This document shows positions 11,076 to 22,351 of a DNA stretch of 64,000 nt, in pieces. Under the pieces are notes generated by a model. The model saw only the letters and a program-made list of their open reading frames with translations, did not search any database and was not told the origin of the DNA. The DNA lies in the NCBI GenBank assembly GCA_902702965.1, contig CACRXP010000002.1, positions 1,793,476 through 1,857,475 on the forward strand. Reading direction: 5' to 3'. Every line of letters begins with the position of its first letter. Within the stretch, counting starts at the first letter, position 1. Made by a program: the position numbers and the translations under genes. Source of the DNA: Spirometra erinaceieuropaei (lineage: Eukaryota; Platyhelminthes; Cestoda; Diphyllobothriidea; Diphyllobothriidae).

Positions 11076-12180
11076 TATTCCTGACTGCTGTGCAACTGTC
11101 TGCGAGGCCCCCCCGCATTGTGTCAGAAGACAGCGCAAGGAGCATGTCGCGTAATCCGATCGGTGAAGGCCCGCGGCTCAGTAGTTGGAGTGCTGAACTT
11201 CTAACAGAAATAGCACTGGCTTTGGGAGGGAAGTGAATGGAGGCTCAGTCTACATGTAATCAGACTGAAGAAGATGGCCATTTATGCTTCAAAATTTACT
11301 TTCTCGTGACACCACGATTTGATTCTAAACATTGAAGCCGAAAACGTGGATCGTTCTTACGTGGTGTCAGACAGGGAAACTTATGTTATTTTTGGTCAAT
11401 AAGTGGTGACAGCTTATCTAATACTAACCCTGAAAGGATTCTATATTATAAAAAACTTATTTGCAGGAAGTTGTACTGTCTGCCAATAAGACTGAATGAT
11501 GATAGATGCCCCCATGCTATAACTGCTTATTGCCGAAGCGACAGAAAGCGGAATTGACGCACAAGGTCGCGGTATGACAAAACCCAAGCACCCGCATCAT
11601 GCGCGGTGGCGTTGTCCCAGACGCCAAACAAGCCAAATATGCAGTTATTCACGGCGAACCCTATGAGATGACTTGAAAAGTTATTGAGGGCACGGTTGGC
11701 GATGTACAGAAACTAAAGGAGGAGCTTAAGGGTGTGAAGACAGTCTTCCGAGAACAAGAATTAGGAAGTCTCCAAGCGCGTATCTAATCTGCTTTAGAAG
11801 ACATAAAAATGACCTCTGTCATCATCGAGGACGGTACCACCGAGAGGTCTTGAAGATTTGCTCGTGGCTTCAGTTGCTTTAATGCAGAAGTCCGCTGGAG
11901 ATCAGACACACACACACTGGGAATAGTGGTCAACCCTAACATCACGTCGAATGACTTAATCTTACTCTACGCCTTTCGCAAGGCTAAACTCTGAGGTTAT
12001 CTATGTTGGGGGAACGCAGTCTGTTTGGCTTTTCATTGCAGTCGCGGTCGACACCTTCCAGTCAGAAATTGAACTATGCCGTCAGTCTGGCATGACAACA
12101 AATGTCGTGCAGAAGGCCTGTTACCGCGTCGACGGCTGCCGCCCCATTTAAGTCTAATTTTCATTAGGCGTAGAGGAAGA
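11076..12180. other. Intergenic, no supported feature
   Basis: No open frame above 60 codons, no splice-flanked exon and no repeat copy seen. Confidence 0.4.
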
Positions 12181-12335
12181 GAGAAAAAACTACGAGCCCA
12201 GCAGTAAGGACATGAGCTGTAGGTAAAAAAGTAACTAGATTCTCGTCTAGAAGTTCAGAGAAGATGACTGTTCGGGCGGCTTTAGATGCCGGATTGGGGT
12301 TGCACGCTGACCAGAGGCAACGGTAGTGGGACCAA

Positions 12336-13038
12336 ATGACACACTGGCACGGCAAAAAAACGTCTGGCGTCGTTTATCGGATCTGGTGCGCTTGCGGGCA
12401 GAGCAACCAAATCAGAGAGACTGGAAGACTGTCGTGGACACCGATAGCCGAACACGCAGCAGCAGCAGGGCGGAGAAGTGACGCTAGCTCGCACGTCGCA
12501 GCTCATTCGAGGGTACCCGGCCACACTTCCAAGTTCGATAAGGTCAAAATTCCGGCGAGGAGTGACAACCGGGTAGGCCATGATCTCCTGGTGTCATGGT
12601 TCGCTGGCCCTCAGTGCAGCGACCTTCCGTCTCCATACTCAGTCCTGAGACTAAATCGGGGCAGCAGAGTTAGCCATGCGAGGAGTGCGAAGACTAACAC
12701 TGTTTCCGGCGCCAGAGTCGGTGAGTCGAAAGGCCGAATAATTATTACGCCAACACCCAACACGGGGGATGGATTCCCGGCGATTAACGACTCAAATACT
12801 GGCCATCACACCATTATCGGGCCAAGGGCAACAATCTGCGATGAAGGGGAGATCCGTAAACTTTGCTAGGTACGCAGTTGCACAACGACTACGCCCAGCA
12901 ACCCCTGGTGAATGAATTATCCTATCCGACGCTGACTCTGGTGATAGGTACGAGAGCATGAGTCCGAAACGTCAAGGGAATAAAGTTCTTGTTCTAGCGG
13001 TCGTTTCTGCTCCTTCTAAGCCTTGCAATGATTGGTTA
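12336..13038 (+). mobile_element. Penelope-like element 3' end (GIY-YIG part)
   Basis: The plus-strand frame 12336-12869 (177 codons) holds the C-terminal endonuclease part of a PLE: VVYRIWCACGQ, RETGRL, TPIAEHAAA, VAAHSRVPGHTSKFDKVKI, then LVSWFAGPQ and DLPSPYSVLRL. The same end is found in another PLE at 59640-59880 (GHTFKFDEVEILARG, WFTGPQ, YSVLRLRLGG in an open or near-open frame). The RT domain is missing, so this is a 5'-truncated copy. The conserved Tyr of the YIGxTGR segment is changed (NQIRETGR), so it is probably inactive. The 3' region holds TCCGAAACGTC, homologous to the hammerhead-like core of the 60 kb copy. It ends against a (GAA)n microsatellite. Confidence 0.75.
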
Positions 13039-13041
13039 GAA

Positions 13042-13088
<47 letters not shown>

Positions 13089-13170
13089 AGAAGAAGACGA
13101 GGAAGAAGAAGAAGAAGCAGAAGCAGAAGAAGAAGAAGAAGAAGAAGAAGAAGAAGAAGAAGAAGAAGAA

Positions 13171-13207
<37 letters not shown>

Positions 13208-13215
13208 AGAAGAAA
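13039..13215 (+). repeat. (GAA)n microsatellite
   Basis: About 175 bases of GAA with GAG/GCA/GAC interruptions, directly after the PLE tail. The long frames here (13032-13583 and others) are poly-Glu/Arg/Ser artefacts running into unrelated sequence. Confidence 0.95.
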
Positions 13216-13869
13216 AGAATAGGCGTCTGACATCCCCCGTCATGCGCAAGACGTCGAGTTGTCTGAGAGTTTTCAGCAGTCGCCGTGAACGAGATTTCGT
13301 AGTCCGTCCCGGTGGGCAACTCCCACGGGAGCTATCAGCAGAGGAGAGCAGTTGGTGTTTGGGCAGTCAGGTGAAAAAGAAACTGCTTAGGGGACAGGGG
13401 GCGGCAGAGGTCACCAGAAGAGCAGGCGTACGTCGATTCGCTTGGCTTCTCGCAGCTTTAACATCCTCTGGCAGGCCTCAAGGACAGGTGACCGCAGGGC
13501 AGGCTGACCGAGACGACGACTATTTCCGACTCAGTGATCTATTCGCTCAACAACTCCAGGACGCAGACATCACCAGGATTTGACCGGTCTGTCAGTGGCA
13601 CCACTGAACCGAACTCTTCCCATCTCTAGCTCGTCTCGGTCGAGTATTTATTCACGCAGACACAGAGATTTGCCTGACCGGCTCAGTCTCTCCTGCCTCT
13701 CCCCTCTGTCGCCTAAAATGCGCCCGATAGTCCTCATTTTTAGACGCGAAAAGGTGGGAAAAAGCCTGGGTGGATGGAACGATCTTGACTCCACGAGTTC
13801 ACCAGCGCACACGAAATGCCGGAAGCAAACAGAAAAGTGGGGAGAGAAAGCAACCTTATGTACACACAC
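13216..13869. other. Downstream region of MRPL46, no supported feature
   Basis: GC-rich by local standards. Open frames on both strands (13580-13891, 13648-13869) lack family resemblance. It lies beyond the MRPL46 polyadenylation signal. Confidence 0.4.
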
Positions 13870-13875
13870 TTTATT
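13870..13875 (-). terminator. MRPL46 polyadenylation signal
   Basis: TTTATT on the plus strand is AATAAA on the gene strand, about 100 bases after the MRPL46 stop codon. Confidence 0.6.
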
Positions 13876-13975
13876 GACTGTTTTGGACTAAATAAGGGTC
13901 GAACGTGGATCACGTAGGGGGGAGGAGGTCAGCCTTTGAAGGTCTATTTACAAATTTCGTCGAAGGGTGGGGGGT

Positions 13976-14137
13976 TCAATAGTCCACGATAAAAGATCGC
14001 AGCCGCCTGAGATACTGTCGGTCGGAGATGAAGGAGCCGAATTCATCGCGTGAAAGCCACGCGAAATCGGACTTCTCCGGCAAACAGACTGTTTCTCCGC
14101 GCCACAGTTTGTCTACGTAGGCATTGAGGAAATACAT
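13976..14137 (-). CDS. MRPL46: MRPL46 exon 4 (terminal)
   Basis: A strong acceptor (CCTTTTCTTCCAG|ATG) is followed by MYFLNAYVDKLWRGE, then the mL46 C-terminal signature DFAWLSRDEFGSF and LRRLRSFIVDY, stop TGA. Confidence 0.88.
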   Translation of the reverse strand: MYFLNAYVDKLWRGETVCLPEKSDFAWLSRDEFGSFISDRQYLRRLRSFIVDY

Positions 14138-17100
14138 CTGGAAGAAAAGGAGACAGAAATAACCCAAAGCCACCACCAAAACTTCTTGAAAAATAATATT
14201 TGTGGGGAGAGGAGGGGAGGAGAAGTGGAAACAGGAAAGAGTAAACGGGACACCAGCGTTACTGAGGAGTGTTGACACGAAGTTGTGATCACACAGCAAG
14301 CGAATAAATTCGCTAAAGAGAGCTGGTGGAAATGGAAGTCGCGAGGAGCACATCCACTTCCCAGTACCCTTACCACTTAGATTAGGAAGGAAAACTTTCA
14401 ACTTGTTGAGGAAATTTCCGGCCGGAGTCCCAAGGGCGACTGGGTGTGTAAGACACGTTACAAGAAGCAGAGAACAGAAAAAGGGTGAGTAAAACTACTT
14501 ACAGCCTCGCAATGGGATGCAGGGGAGATCATCTATATCTCCAAAATCTCTGTTTCCCGATATAAATTTGAACGATCACCAAGCAGTCAAGAGAGACGGC
14601 AATAAATCCCCTTCATTTTCGCGATCTATAAGTTATGGACGACATGTGAGTACGCAGGCGCCGAAATCCGGATAATCAGTTAGGGGGATCTCGAACGTCA
14701 CGCATCCTCAGTATTAGTCTTACGAGTTCCGAGTGTCTTTTTCTCATGCATAATGTGTTTTTAAGATATCTTATTAACCAAAAGGTTCATGATTTCGAGC
14801 GAAAATCAACGCTGCCTGATAATCAGATGATTTTTTTTAATTAATCGTTATTCTAGGCCATATTTGAACATTTGTACGTGTTTCACTGGGTGCGGGCATT
14901 AAACTAAAAGAGGCTTACCAAAACAACCGTCACCAACCTAAAACTTCATTCTTCAGCCCATACGAACCAGATGGGACAGGATGTAAATCGCCATATCATT
15001 TTTTTAAACAAGCCTTTTTCTCCTATAAAGTGCGATCTGCAAATCTGTGCAATTTTATGCCTTAAGATGCTGTGACAACGTCCACGAACGCTGTTTTGCT
15101 TTGGCAGGCCTATAATTTCCAGAAGTTAGAGCGAAGACCCTCCGTAAAGCGGACGTTTCTACTTTTGAACACGTGGTAGAATGATGTCTGTGAGATTTAA
15201 CTTATGCTAATAGAAACGGAAAATGCATACTGCGAATTGTTTGGGCAACCTCTAAGTATTTGTATGACCACTGCATTGCATTCATAAGTTCAGAACGGAA
15301 GCTAACAGGAGGCATTGCTTACGAAGAATAATTATCAGCATTTGCCAGGTAAGTATATAAACGGGCAAAGTGTTCCAATATTCTCCCGAATTCGTTTCGG
15401 GAAAAGTTGGAGAAGCACCCCCAGAAAGCATTTTTCGAGAAATAACTTAATAGGGAAAATTTTCATCGTAGCAAAGGTCTACTTAATGCAGAACTTCGCT
15501 GCAGACGTCAATTTTCTTCGGTGATTAGGTTTCATGTTTAGGTGAGTCAAAAAAATGGCCCATACTGTAATTACGTTAAAGAGAACATCTGGAAAATCAC
15601 TACTTATGTAACAGTCATCAGAAAATGTCTTATTTTGGAAATTTTTATAAACAGAAGGTACAAAGAATATAATCTTGTGTAACTGTTTTGTAGACGGGCG
15701 GAGTACATCACGAGAGAAATTTCACATAATAAAATAGCTTTACTGTTAAATTGACAGTAGACATGGAAATCGCGATTGTTAGTTATCTATGAAAAGCTAG
15801 AGTGCTCATCAAAGAGGGATGATTACCGTTACACATAAAACAAGCGTGAAATCTGGGAATAAAACGTCAGGGTGATTATTCAAATCGTAATCTTATTAGA
15901 TCAAAAACGGAAATGGGCACATTTTCAGCCGAAAATACCTGGACTCCTTGTTTTTTGCCATCGGCGGTACGATAGTGATATTTATGGACTGCCACTGGAG
16001 TGTTGCCAAAAATCTTGCACTTAGCTTCTGGCGGCAAAATCTGTGAGGCCAGAAGATCGGCAGCCTAAAAAATACAAAGAAGAAATAATAGCAAGCGCCG
16101 CACTCACAGCTAAGGGTCTTTGATAGTTTCCACTCATGAATGACACGGTATCAAAGACGTCATCGTAATTAGGCAGAATAGCAGTAAATTGTAATTAGCT
16201 AAAAAGCGCGCTCTTCCCGTACCGGTGGGCGCCAATTGAAAAAAAAACTAGAGAACGTATGTTAGCAACATATGAATACTGGCAGGGAGCCGCATATGAG
16301 CCTCATAAACTCTAAAGACACACAGCAGGGGTGTTTCCCAACACAGTTTTCATTGAAAAAGAGAAGGTTCTTCGGAAAATCGAATTGTACACGTGAATTT
16401 TCAAGTCGGTGACACCGACCCGTAGTCAGACGAAATGAACGGCGGAGAAAGTGGGATCGGCAGACTAGGTCAGCTTGCGCGACAGGACAGACAACAAACA
16501 GGCAGCTAATGCGTGAGAGCGGTGGGCACCGAGTTATGGTAAGCTTTGGGGCGGGGTGAGGGAAGGGGGAACCGTAGGGATGGCTGTATTGGAGATAAAT
16601 GAGCGGGGAATCGCGGATGAGTCGGAATGCGGGCGACTGGTCATTGATGCGGGATGAGGAGAGGGGGCAATGCGCCGGAGTTAGAGGTGTTAGGGGTTTC
16701 GGTTGTCGTTCACCGTGCCTCAAGGGGGGAATGGCGAGACAGCATACTTCTATGTGGCCGAGTTGGCGGTTAGCAGTTGTTGGGGGTGGGAATAAAGACA
16801 GTGAACGAGTATTTAAACCCTCGTAGTGAGCGTCATTTTATGGAATGAGGACGAGTGAGCAGGATACGTTTCTGAAGTGAAATTCAGTCGCGGATCATCA
16901 AAACCCATCAAATGCTCCGTTGACTATCTGGTCGACTTGTCTTTCGAAGAGTTGCGAGGATAATCAGTTTTGACGTATACCGATAAGTCCTGTGAGATGC
17001 TATGTAGGGTGGGTCTATGTCGGTAGGTAGTCCTAAATTCGGAAGTCCAACTTTCAGGCCAGCACGCTATGCTTTTTTTCGAAAACGAATCGCGATGCTT

Positions 17101-20100
17101 GAAGTCGGAAGCTACAGAAAATTGTAAAATGGTCGACAGGATGGGTGGAATATGATAAACATGCCCTATTCCTGCTCAAAACCCTGCATAGTTTGGTCTT
17201 GTCTTCGAGTTGCGAGGAGTGACATCATAAAAGCAATGACAATGACTTTGGTTGAACCGATTCTTCATGTAAATTGACATACATTGACATTGATGCCGCT
17301 TGCAAATATAATCTAACATTTTAGACAACAAACACCCTCTCCGCACTTGGCCTCCAATCCATTTTCATCCCGGGCAACAGTCCCGATTTGAATCCTATCG
17401 AAAATCTTTTTGGAATAGTCAAAAGAAATTGGCACAAAGCTAAGAAGACTCTTCCAACGCAGGACAAATTGGATTTAATACTCAATGATTACATTTTACA
17501 ATCCACCATAGACAACCTCGTCATGTCTGACAGACTTTCTGCCGTTATTAATTCAAATGGACAATCAACAAAGTACTGATTTTTTGTATCTGTTTTTGTC
17601 CTTAATTATTTTTGCCCTTTTATGCGCCCTCCTCCTTTATACGCCCTCATATGTAGCCTTTATTAACTTGGTTGTAGTATAGGCGTTTCTCGAAAATGTG
17701 ACTTCTGTCGAAAGTTATTTATTTTTATCTCAGTAAATAATATTTTCTAAACCAAACTTTTCTTTATTTCTTTGACACATCTTTTATTTTTTGCTAACAG
17801 ACTTTGGGAGCCGTGGTGTTTACCGATTCTGCGTTAAAGTCGTTTACCTGTGTTAATTCATGACATTTCATGAGTTAGCACAGGTACTGTAGTATGCTGA
17901 CTCACACTTGCATTTGGTAGGGTGATATTGTGCCTGATGCAGCCGGTCTCAGTGATTTCGCGGGCTGTTACTCTTAACGTGTGACCATCTGCGACAGTGC
18001 ATCTGGAGATGTCCCCTTCAGGTACAACGACTAAACACCGATGGCTCAGAAAACACCTCCATGTCTTGATGTATTGTGCAAAGGCAGATTCCGAGCTGGC
18101 CTTCGCCTCGGCGCCGTAAAAAAGGCAGCGACATCGAACTCACAAGATGGACAAAAAACGGGACCAAATCACCTCAGTCCTCCTTCTCACATGGCCCTGC
18201 GATGTCGTGGCGGCACATGCACGATAGCTGTACTATGGTGTGCGGCTAAACCGACACTGGAAGACCGCACGGACAGGTCAAACATTTCTTTGGTCAACTG
18301 ACGCGTTTTAACTTGGAATGAGGAGAGATAAGAAGTATGGCCGATTGTGCACAGAAGTCACCAAAGGCCGTACAAGCATAGTGGGACCAACAAATAGAAG
18401 TAAGGACCACGACGTCCCCGGCCGACCAGTATGAGCTCACTCCTGACTAAAAGTCTGGTTATATCTCACGTCTGTCTGACTTATGTGTACCCTGTACTTC
18501 AAGATTTTTCGTAGTGGGAGGAGCAACGAACAAGGCAGTAAACGACGAAATGGAGTGAAGATTGAGTATCAGCAAGAAGATGCAAGACTCTGTTGGTTGA
18601 GCAACACAGGTCGGAGGTCATTTAAGAGAACGCGAGGCTAAAGCATTTTAAGGCGGTCGACACAAGATCTGAGTTGGTACGTACAAGCGGTTCGCCGACT
18701 TACAGATCGGATAGTGTGGTTTCCAGAGATTTCAATAACTGGCAGCCCCCAATTCTTGCAATTTCCTAGAGTCTGACAAGTAAATAAAGTCAGATTCGTA
18801 TCCAGCTTTCGCCACGCCGTCGTCACGTTGGCTTCGTCCCCTTGTTCTAAAATTAATGCAAAACAACAAACTGAGGAACAACGGCATAATTTCAAAAAAT
18901 GGAATGAACTGCTAATTTCGTAATAAACAGTGAGCATAGATACATCCCTGCAGCACATCCTGCTGACGCTGCAAAAACCAGCTCAGGACGTTCTAGGCCG
19001 ATTGTCTGAAAGTTCTATTACGCAGAGGGCCAGGGTTAAAAGCCGAGTTCTTACATCAGCATAATACCTGTAAGGTTATACCCAAGCAAGTAAAATCGGA
19101 AATACCCTCTGACAAGCAGATGCGACACACCACTTACCACTAAACCCCTGACTAAAACGAATTCTCCCTGCTTAAGCTACAACACGTATGAGATCCATTT
19201 AAATAAGTTAAAAACAAAAACGTCCGAACCATTCGGGTGATTTTCGATCATTGATATTTGTGAAACATTGTTCGAACTACCTGATCTGATAAAAGCTATA
19301 AAGTGCGACGCTACACGCTCCAGAGATAGATCTATAGACAGAGGGCCATCTTTCGGGTAACTTATTGACTAAATTACTGTGTGGATGCCTGGAGATCACG
19401 TATTACGGTTACTACTGGAAGTCTCGGATGATGAAAAACAGGGTGGGATAACTCCCACAATCATTATGCAAACTTGGAAGAATACTAAATGAAAGTCTAA
19501 TTTGTGATACTAAACGCTGCTATCGCCAAATTTCTGGCAGACCGTCCTAACTTTTTTCTTGGGAAGTGGCAGTCTGAAGCCTGACAGAGGATTTCAATCG
19601 GAGAGTTTGACCCCTGAAAGCAGTGGCGTACAGTCAACTCAATGATATAGGCGTCCACGGGATAGAGAACACGGTCTTAGCAAGTGTGTTTTTAGGCAGT
19701 AAGCTCATGAGGCCTCTTGAATAGCATCACAACAGATGGCAAATGCAATTTCTACAGTCCGCCTACTAGGAATGGATACCTAATTACTGTCGTGTTTAGA
19801 AACCCATATTATCCCTGTAGACGTTAAAAATGATGGGTATTTTGGGGTTCAAAGGATCAAAACTTTCGGAAATTCGCCGGCAAATACTCTGTCCCTAGCA
19901 GCCCTGAAAAATGTATCTGAACAACACATAATTTCATGCGCACTAACCCAAGGAAATGCACAAGATGAGTCGAGTGTAAACTAACTAAAAAGTAAGGAAG
20001 CGTGTAACGTGGCATGCACTCGGTTTCTTAGGACGTACTTCATCAGGCCTTGGCAGGTCATGATCGACAAAGGCAAAGTGTCATTTCTTCGGCCATCAAC

Positions 20101-21572
20101 GTGACGTTCATACAAGGCTGGAAGGTTTGTGACGATCTTAATTGATTAGAGACTTCAACTATATGAATTATAAACGATCGAGAATAAGCCACCTTCAAAC
20201 ATGCCTCTAGCAAGCACTGGATATCGAAAGTAGAACCGTAAGAACGCTTACGTTAACGTATAACCGCATCGCGCGCAAGTCATAAGTGTTATCAATAAAC
20301 CACCCAATTAATTTGCATAATTATCAAGGGAAATACGCTACCAGAGTGTTAAGTAATACTCAGCTAAACTTGTGCGACTCGGTCCAAGACTAGGGCATGC
20401 ACTCAGTGGTGACACGTGTGGTTTTGTACAGTTCGTAAGTTAGTTTAATTACAACAACCTAGAACAAGTACAATGATGTCTTATTTCCTTATCCGCTAAC
20501 ATGCAAACCACCTTCCGACGCATGCCTCATACTGTCCCTAGTGTCTGACGCCTCATTTTTGTGCACTGATCGTCGGGCGGCCTGGTATTTACCTTAGATA
20601 GGCCGCTCTTATATTTTTCGGATACTAAGGCGGCATCAGCATGCAACATAAGTATCTAATTGTGGATGGACTCATTAAACAGTAAGTTGAGACACTCCCG
20701 AATAAATACAATAATTATCGGATTCTTAAGTCAGAGTCAAGGTGGCAACCATGTTTCATATTTGTTTGTGGACCAGAGGAGGCAGGGTGAGTCATCAATT
20801 GTGCTTCCTATGGTTACGGTAGAAAAGAGACATGAAGGCGGTGATATTGAAGCCTAAAACACCACCGAGCGTCGTGCGGTGTTTAACGATGGTATCACAC
20901 ATTATAGTTAATTCTGGATCGCGTCCCTCATACAAGCATGATCTACAGACAGATGCATCAGAGGCACCAAACTACTTAATGATCAATTGACATCCAAGTC
21001 GAATAAAAACTCGGAATAATAGTTAAACGAGTGTGCGTACTGGTGGCCTTAACCAAGAAAGTCGGACATCATCTGAGAAACATCGGTGGGCAAAGAGCAG
21101 AAAGTATCCCCGGTGAGTCCTAGTAGCCAACGAAGGGGCGAAACGAAATTGGCATGTCATGGTGCACTCTACACAAAAGGGGCGAAAATGCGGTGTAATC
21201 TAGCTACAAATAATTCGAATAACAAAAAAACATGATAATTATTGGATTGGTTAAAAAAAACTTACGCAACTTCTTCCTGATCTTTTGAAATTCAGCCATC
21301 TCGGCTTCCCAGGCTAGTTCCATGTCTTTTGCCGTTAGTAAAAAATCCGCCTCTTCTGATTTTTGCTTAGAGGAGCTTTCCTGATGATGAGGCGTTTGTA
21401 ACATATGTTTAGCATCGTGCTCGTGGCGTTTTTCGTGGGCGGAAAGGTGACTGTTCTGGACTTCCAACTCAGAATAAAAGTTGTAAACGCGTTCTTCAAA
21501 AGCAGAAAGGGGTTTTGAGAGGACAGCTGGTCTGTGCACACACAAGCCTGCGAACAATTTCCACAGGGCCAT
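13976..21572 (-). CDS. MRPL46: Mitochondrial ribosomal protein L46 (mL46), 4 exons
   Basis: A component of the large subunit of the mitochondrial ribosome with a Nudix-like fold, acting in the mitochondrial matrix. Four exons on the minus strand (21266-21572, 18685-18846, 14279-14439, 13976-14137) join in phase (1, 1, 0) to 263 codons plus stop; the human protein is about 279. Residues after the start read LCVHRPAVLSKPLS, the N-terminal mL46 signature (human RPPVVSKPLT). Then come EADFLLTAKDMELAWE, WRKLDTNLTLF (human NRKLDRNLVLL) and a C-terminus SRDEFGSFISDRQYLRRLRS (human [20 protein letters not shown]). Introns are 141, 4245 and 2419 bases. The first two in gene order (2419 and 4245) have GTAAGT and GTACGT donors. 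The large intron carries a PLE and a Tc1 remnant. The exon 3 donor (GTGTCA) is the weakest point. Confidence 0.9.
14279..14439 (-). CDS. MRPL46: MRPL46 exon 3
   Basis: Acceptor CACCCAG|TCGCCC gives ALGTPAGNFLNKLKVFLPN, the region of human ATLSENNMEAKFLGN. The donor is placed at AACTTC|GTGTCA because it leaves phase 0 for exon 4. An alternative GTAAGG donor inside the exon would cut the conserved FPPA stretch and needs another exon. The 3' boundary is uncertain. Confidence 0.65.
16355..16850 (-). mobile_element. Penelope-like element 3' fragment in MRPL46 intron 2
   Basis: Collinear with 31939-32440: GAGAAGGTTCTTCGGAAAAT, TGGTGACACC-like GGTGACACCGACCCG, AGTCAGACGAAATGAACGG, the GGGAAGGGGGAA block and CCTCGTAGTGAGC. 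It therefore comprises a PLE terminal repeat plus the end of the coding region, coding on the minus strand like MRPL46. It is clearly more diverged than the copy inside the gypsy element and carries no usable frame. Confidence 0.75.
17322..17579 (+). pseudogene. Tc1-type transposase C-terminal remnant
   Basis: The frame reads FIPGNSPDLNPIENLFGIVK followed by RNWHKAKKTLPTQDKLDLIL. SPDLNPIEN(L/F) is the segment carrying the last catalytic acidic residue in Tc1/IS630-type DDE transposases. The N-terminal DNA-binding part and the first two catalytic Asp are absent, so it cannot be active. It lies in MRPL46 intron 2, opposite to the gene. About 270 bases downstream is a TA-flanked terminus of the foldback type. 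Confidence 0.75.
17846..17889. repeat. Palindromic terminus shared with foldback elements
   Basis: ACCTGTGTTAATTCATGA, four bases, then TCATGAGTTAGCACAGGT, then ACTG|TA. The last 30 bases equal the right ends of the foldback family (CATTTCATGAGTTAGC.C..ACTGTA), and the terminus is itself an inverted repeat with 18-base arms. No matching left end was found nearby. Confidence 0.65.
18685..18846 (-). CDS. MRPL46: MRPL46 exon 2
   Basis: Acceptor ATTTTAG|AACAAGG completes a CAA codon with exon 1. The donor is CCGCTT|GTACGT (phase 1). An earlier GTAAGT at SGNHTIRS|V would put the next exon out of frame and lose the VSRRTA block, which matches the human GTAERT region. I therefore chose the later donor. 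Confidence 0.82.
18959..21203. other. MRPL46 intron 1, no other feature seen
   Basis: AT-rich intronic sequence with short open frames only. I found no copy of any repeat in this window. Confidence 0.45.
21266..21572 (-). CDS. MRPL46: MRPL46 exon 1
   Basis: Starts at the ATG of MALWKLFAGL and ends AAGTTGC|GTAAGT (phase 1). It encodes 102 residues: a short basic/hydrophobic leader, the HRPAVLSKPLS block, an EERVYNFYSELEV helix and the LTAKDMELAWEAEMAEF block. The ATG is the first in this frame that keeps the conserved N-terminal block. Confidence 0.88.
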
Positions 21573-21811
21573 GTGTGTTCCGGGAGGCTACCGTTCACTC
21601 TTCCCGTCTGTTAGGGGAGTTAAAACAATGGACAGTTAGATAATCCGATCAGGGTTAACGACAAGGGGCAGAAGAAGCAGCACTCCGAATAGTTCTGTAG
21701 ATTGCCCTGAGGGTTTTGACGGATATAAATTCGGGCCATGAACCAAAGTATCTGGCATATTGAGTTATTTGTTGACTGAGTAGTCAAGTGTCGTCCTTCA
21801 AGTATCCCGAC

Positions 21812-22004
<193 letters not shown>

Positions 22005-22014
22005 GTAGATAGGT

Positions 22015-22349
22015 CGGGGAAACTACATTTCTTACCATTTATACAAACAGCCTGAGCAAAACAAAGCATATTTTCGTGTATGTTCTCTATAAAATATATT
22101 TGAATTTATAAGACCATTGAAAACCAATAGTAAAAATCCATGCTAATCAAGCAGTCCTTTTTTACCGAGTGTGGTTTCTGCAGGAGGTCCAAAGAAGTGT
22201 ATTCATAAGCCGACATCCCTTTGAGACCGAAATGTTATAGGATTATGCTGCGTGATATTCAGTATAGCAATCCCACTTAAGTAATCCTGCTTAATCGGAA
22301 ACGCATTCGAGAATTTTGGCCAACATTTCATGAGATCGGTCACACGCTG
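22015..22349 (+). mobile_element. Foldback element, right arm only
   Basis: Matches the right arm of the family from AAAGCATATTTTCGTG and CTATAAAATATATTTGAATT to the end CATTTCATGAGATCGG..GCTG|TA. The left arm and centre are missing, and the breakpoint lies about 15-50 bases from the (ATG)n tract. Confidence 0.7.
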
Positions 22350-22351
22350 TA

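Noticed and set aside
12958..13230. Glu-rich acidic protein
   Set aside because: Microsatellite translation directly after a PLE tail.
13032..13583. 183-codon and other long frames through the GAA tract
   Set aside because: They exist because GAA repeats have no stops in several frames; the flanking sequence has no domain.
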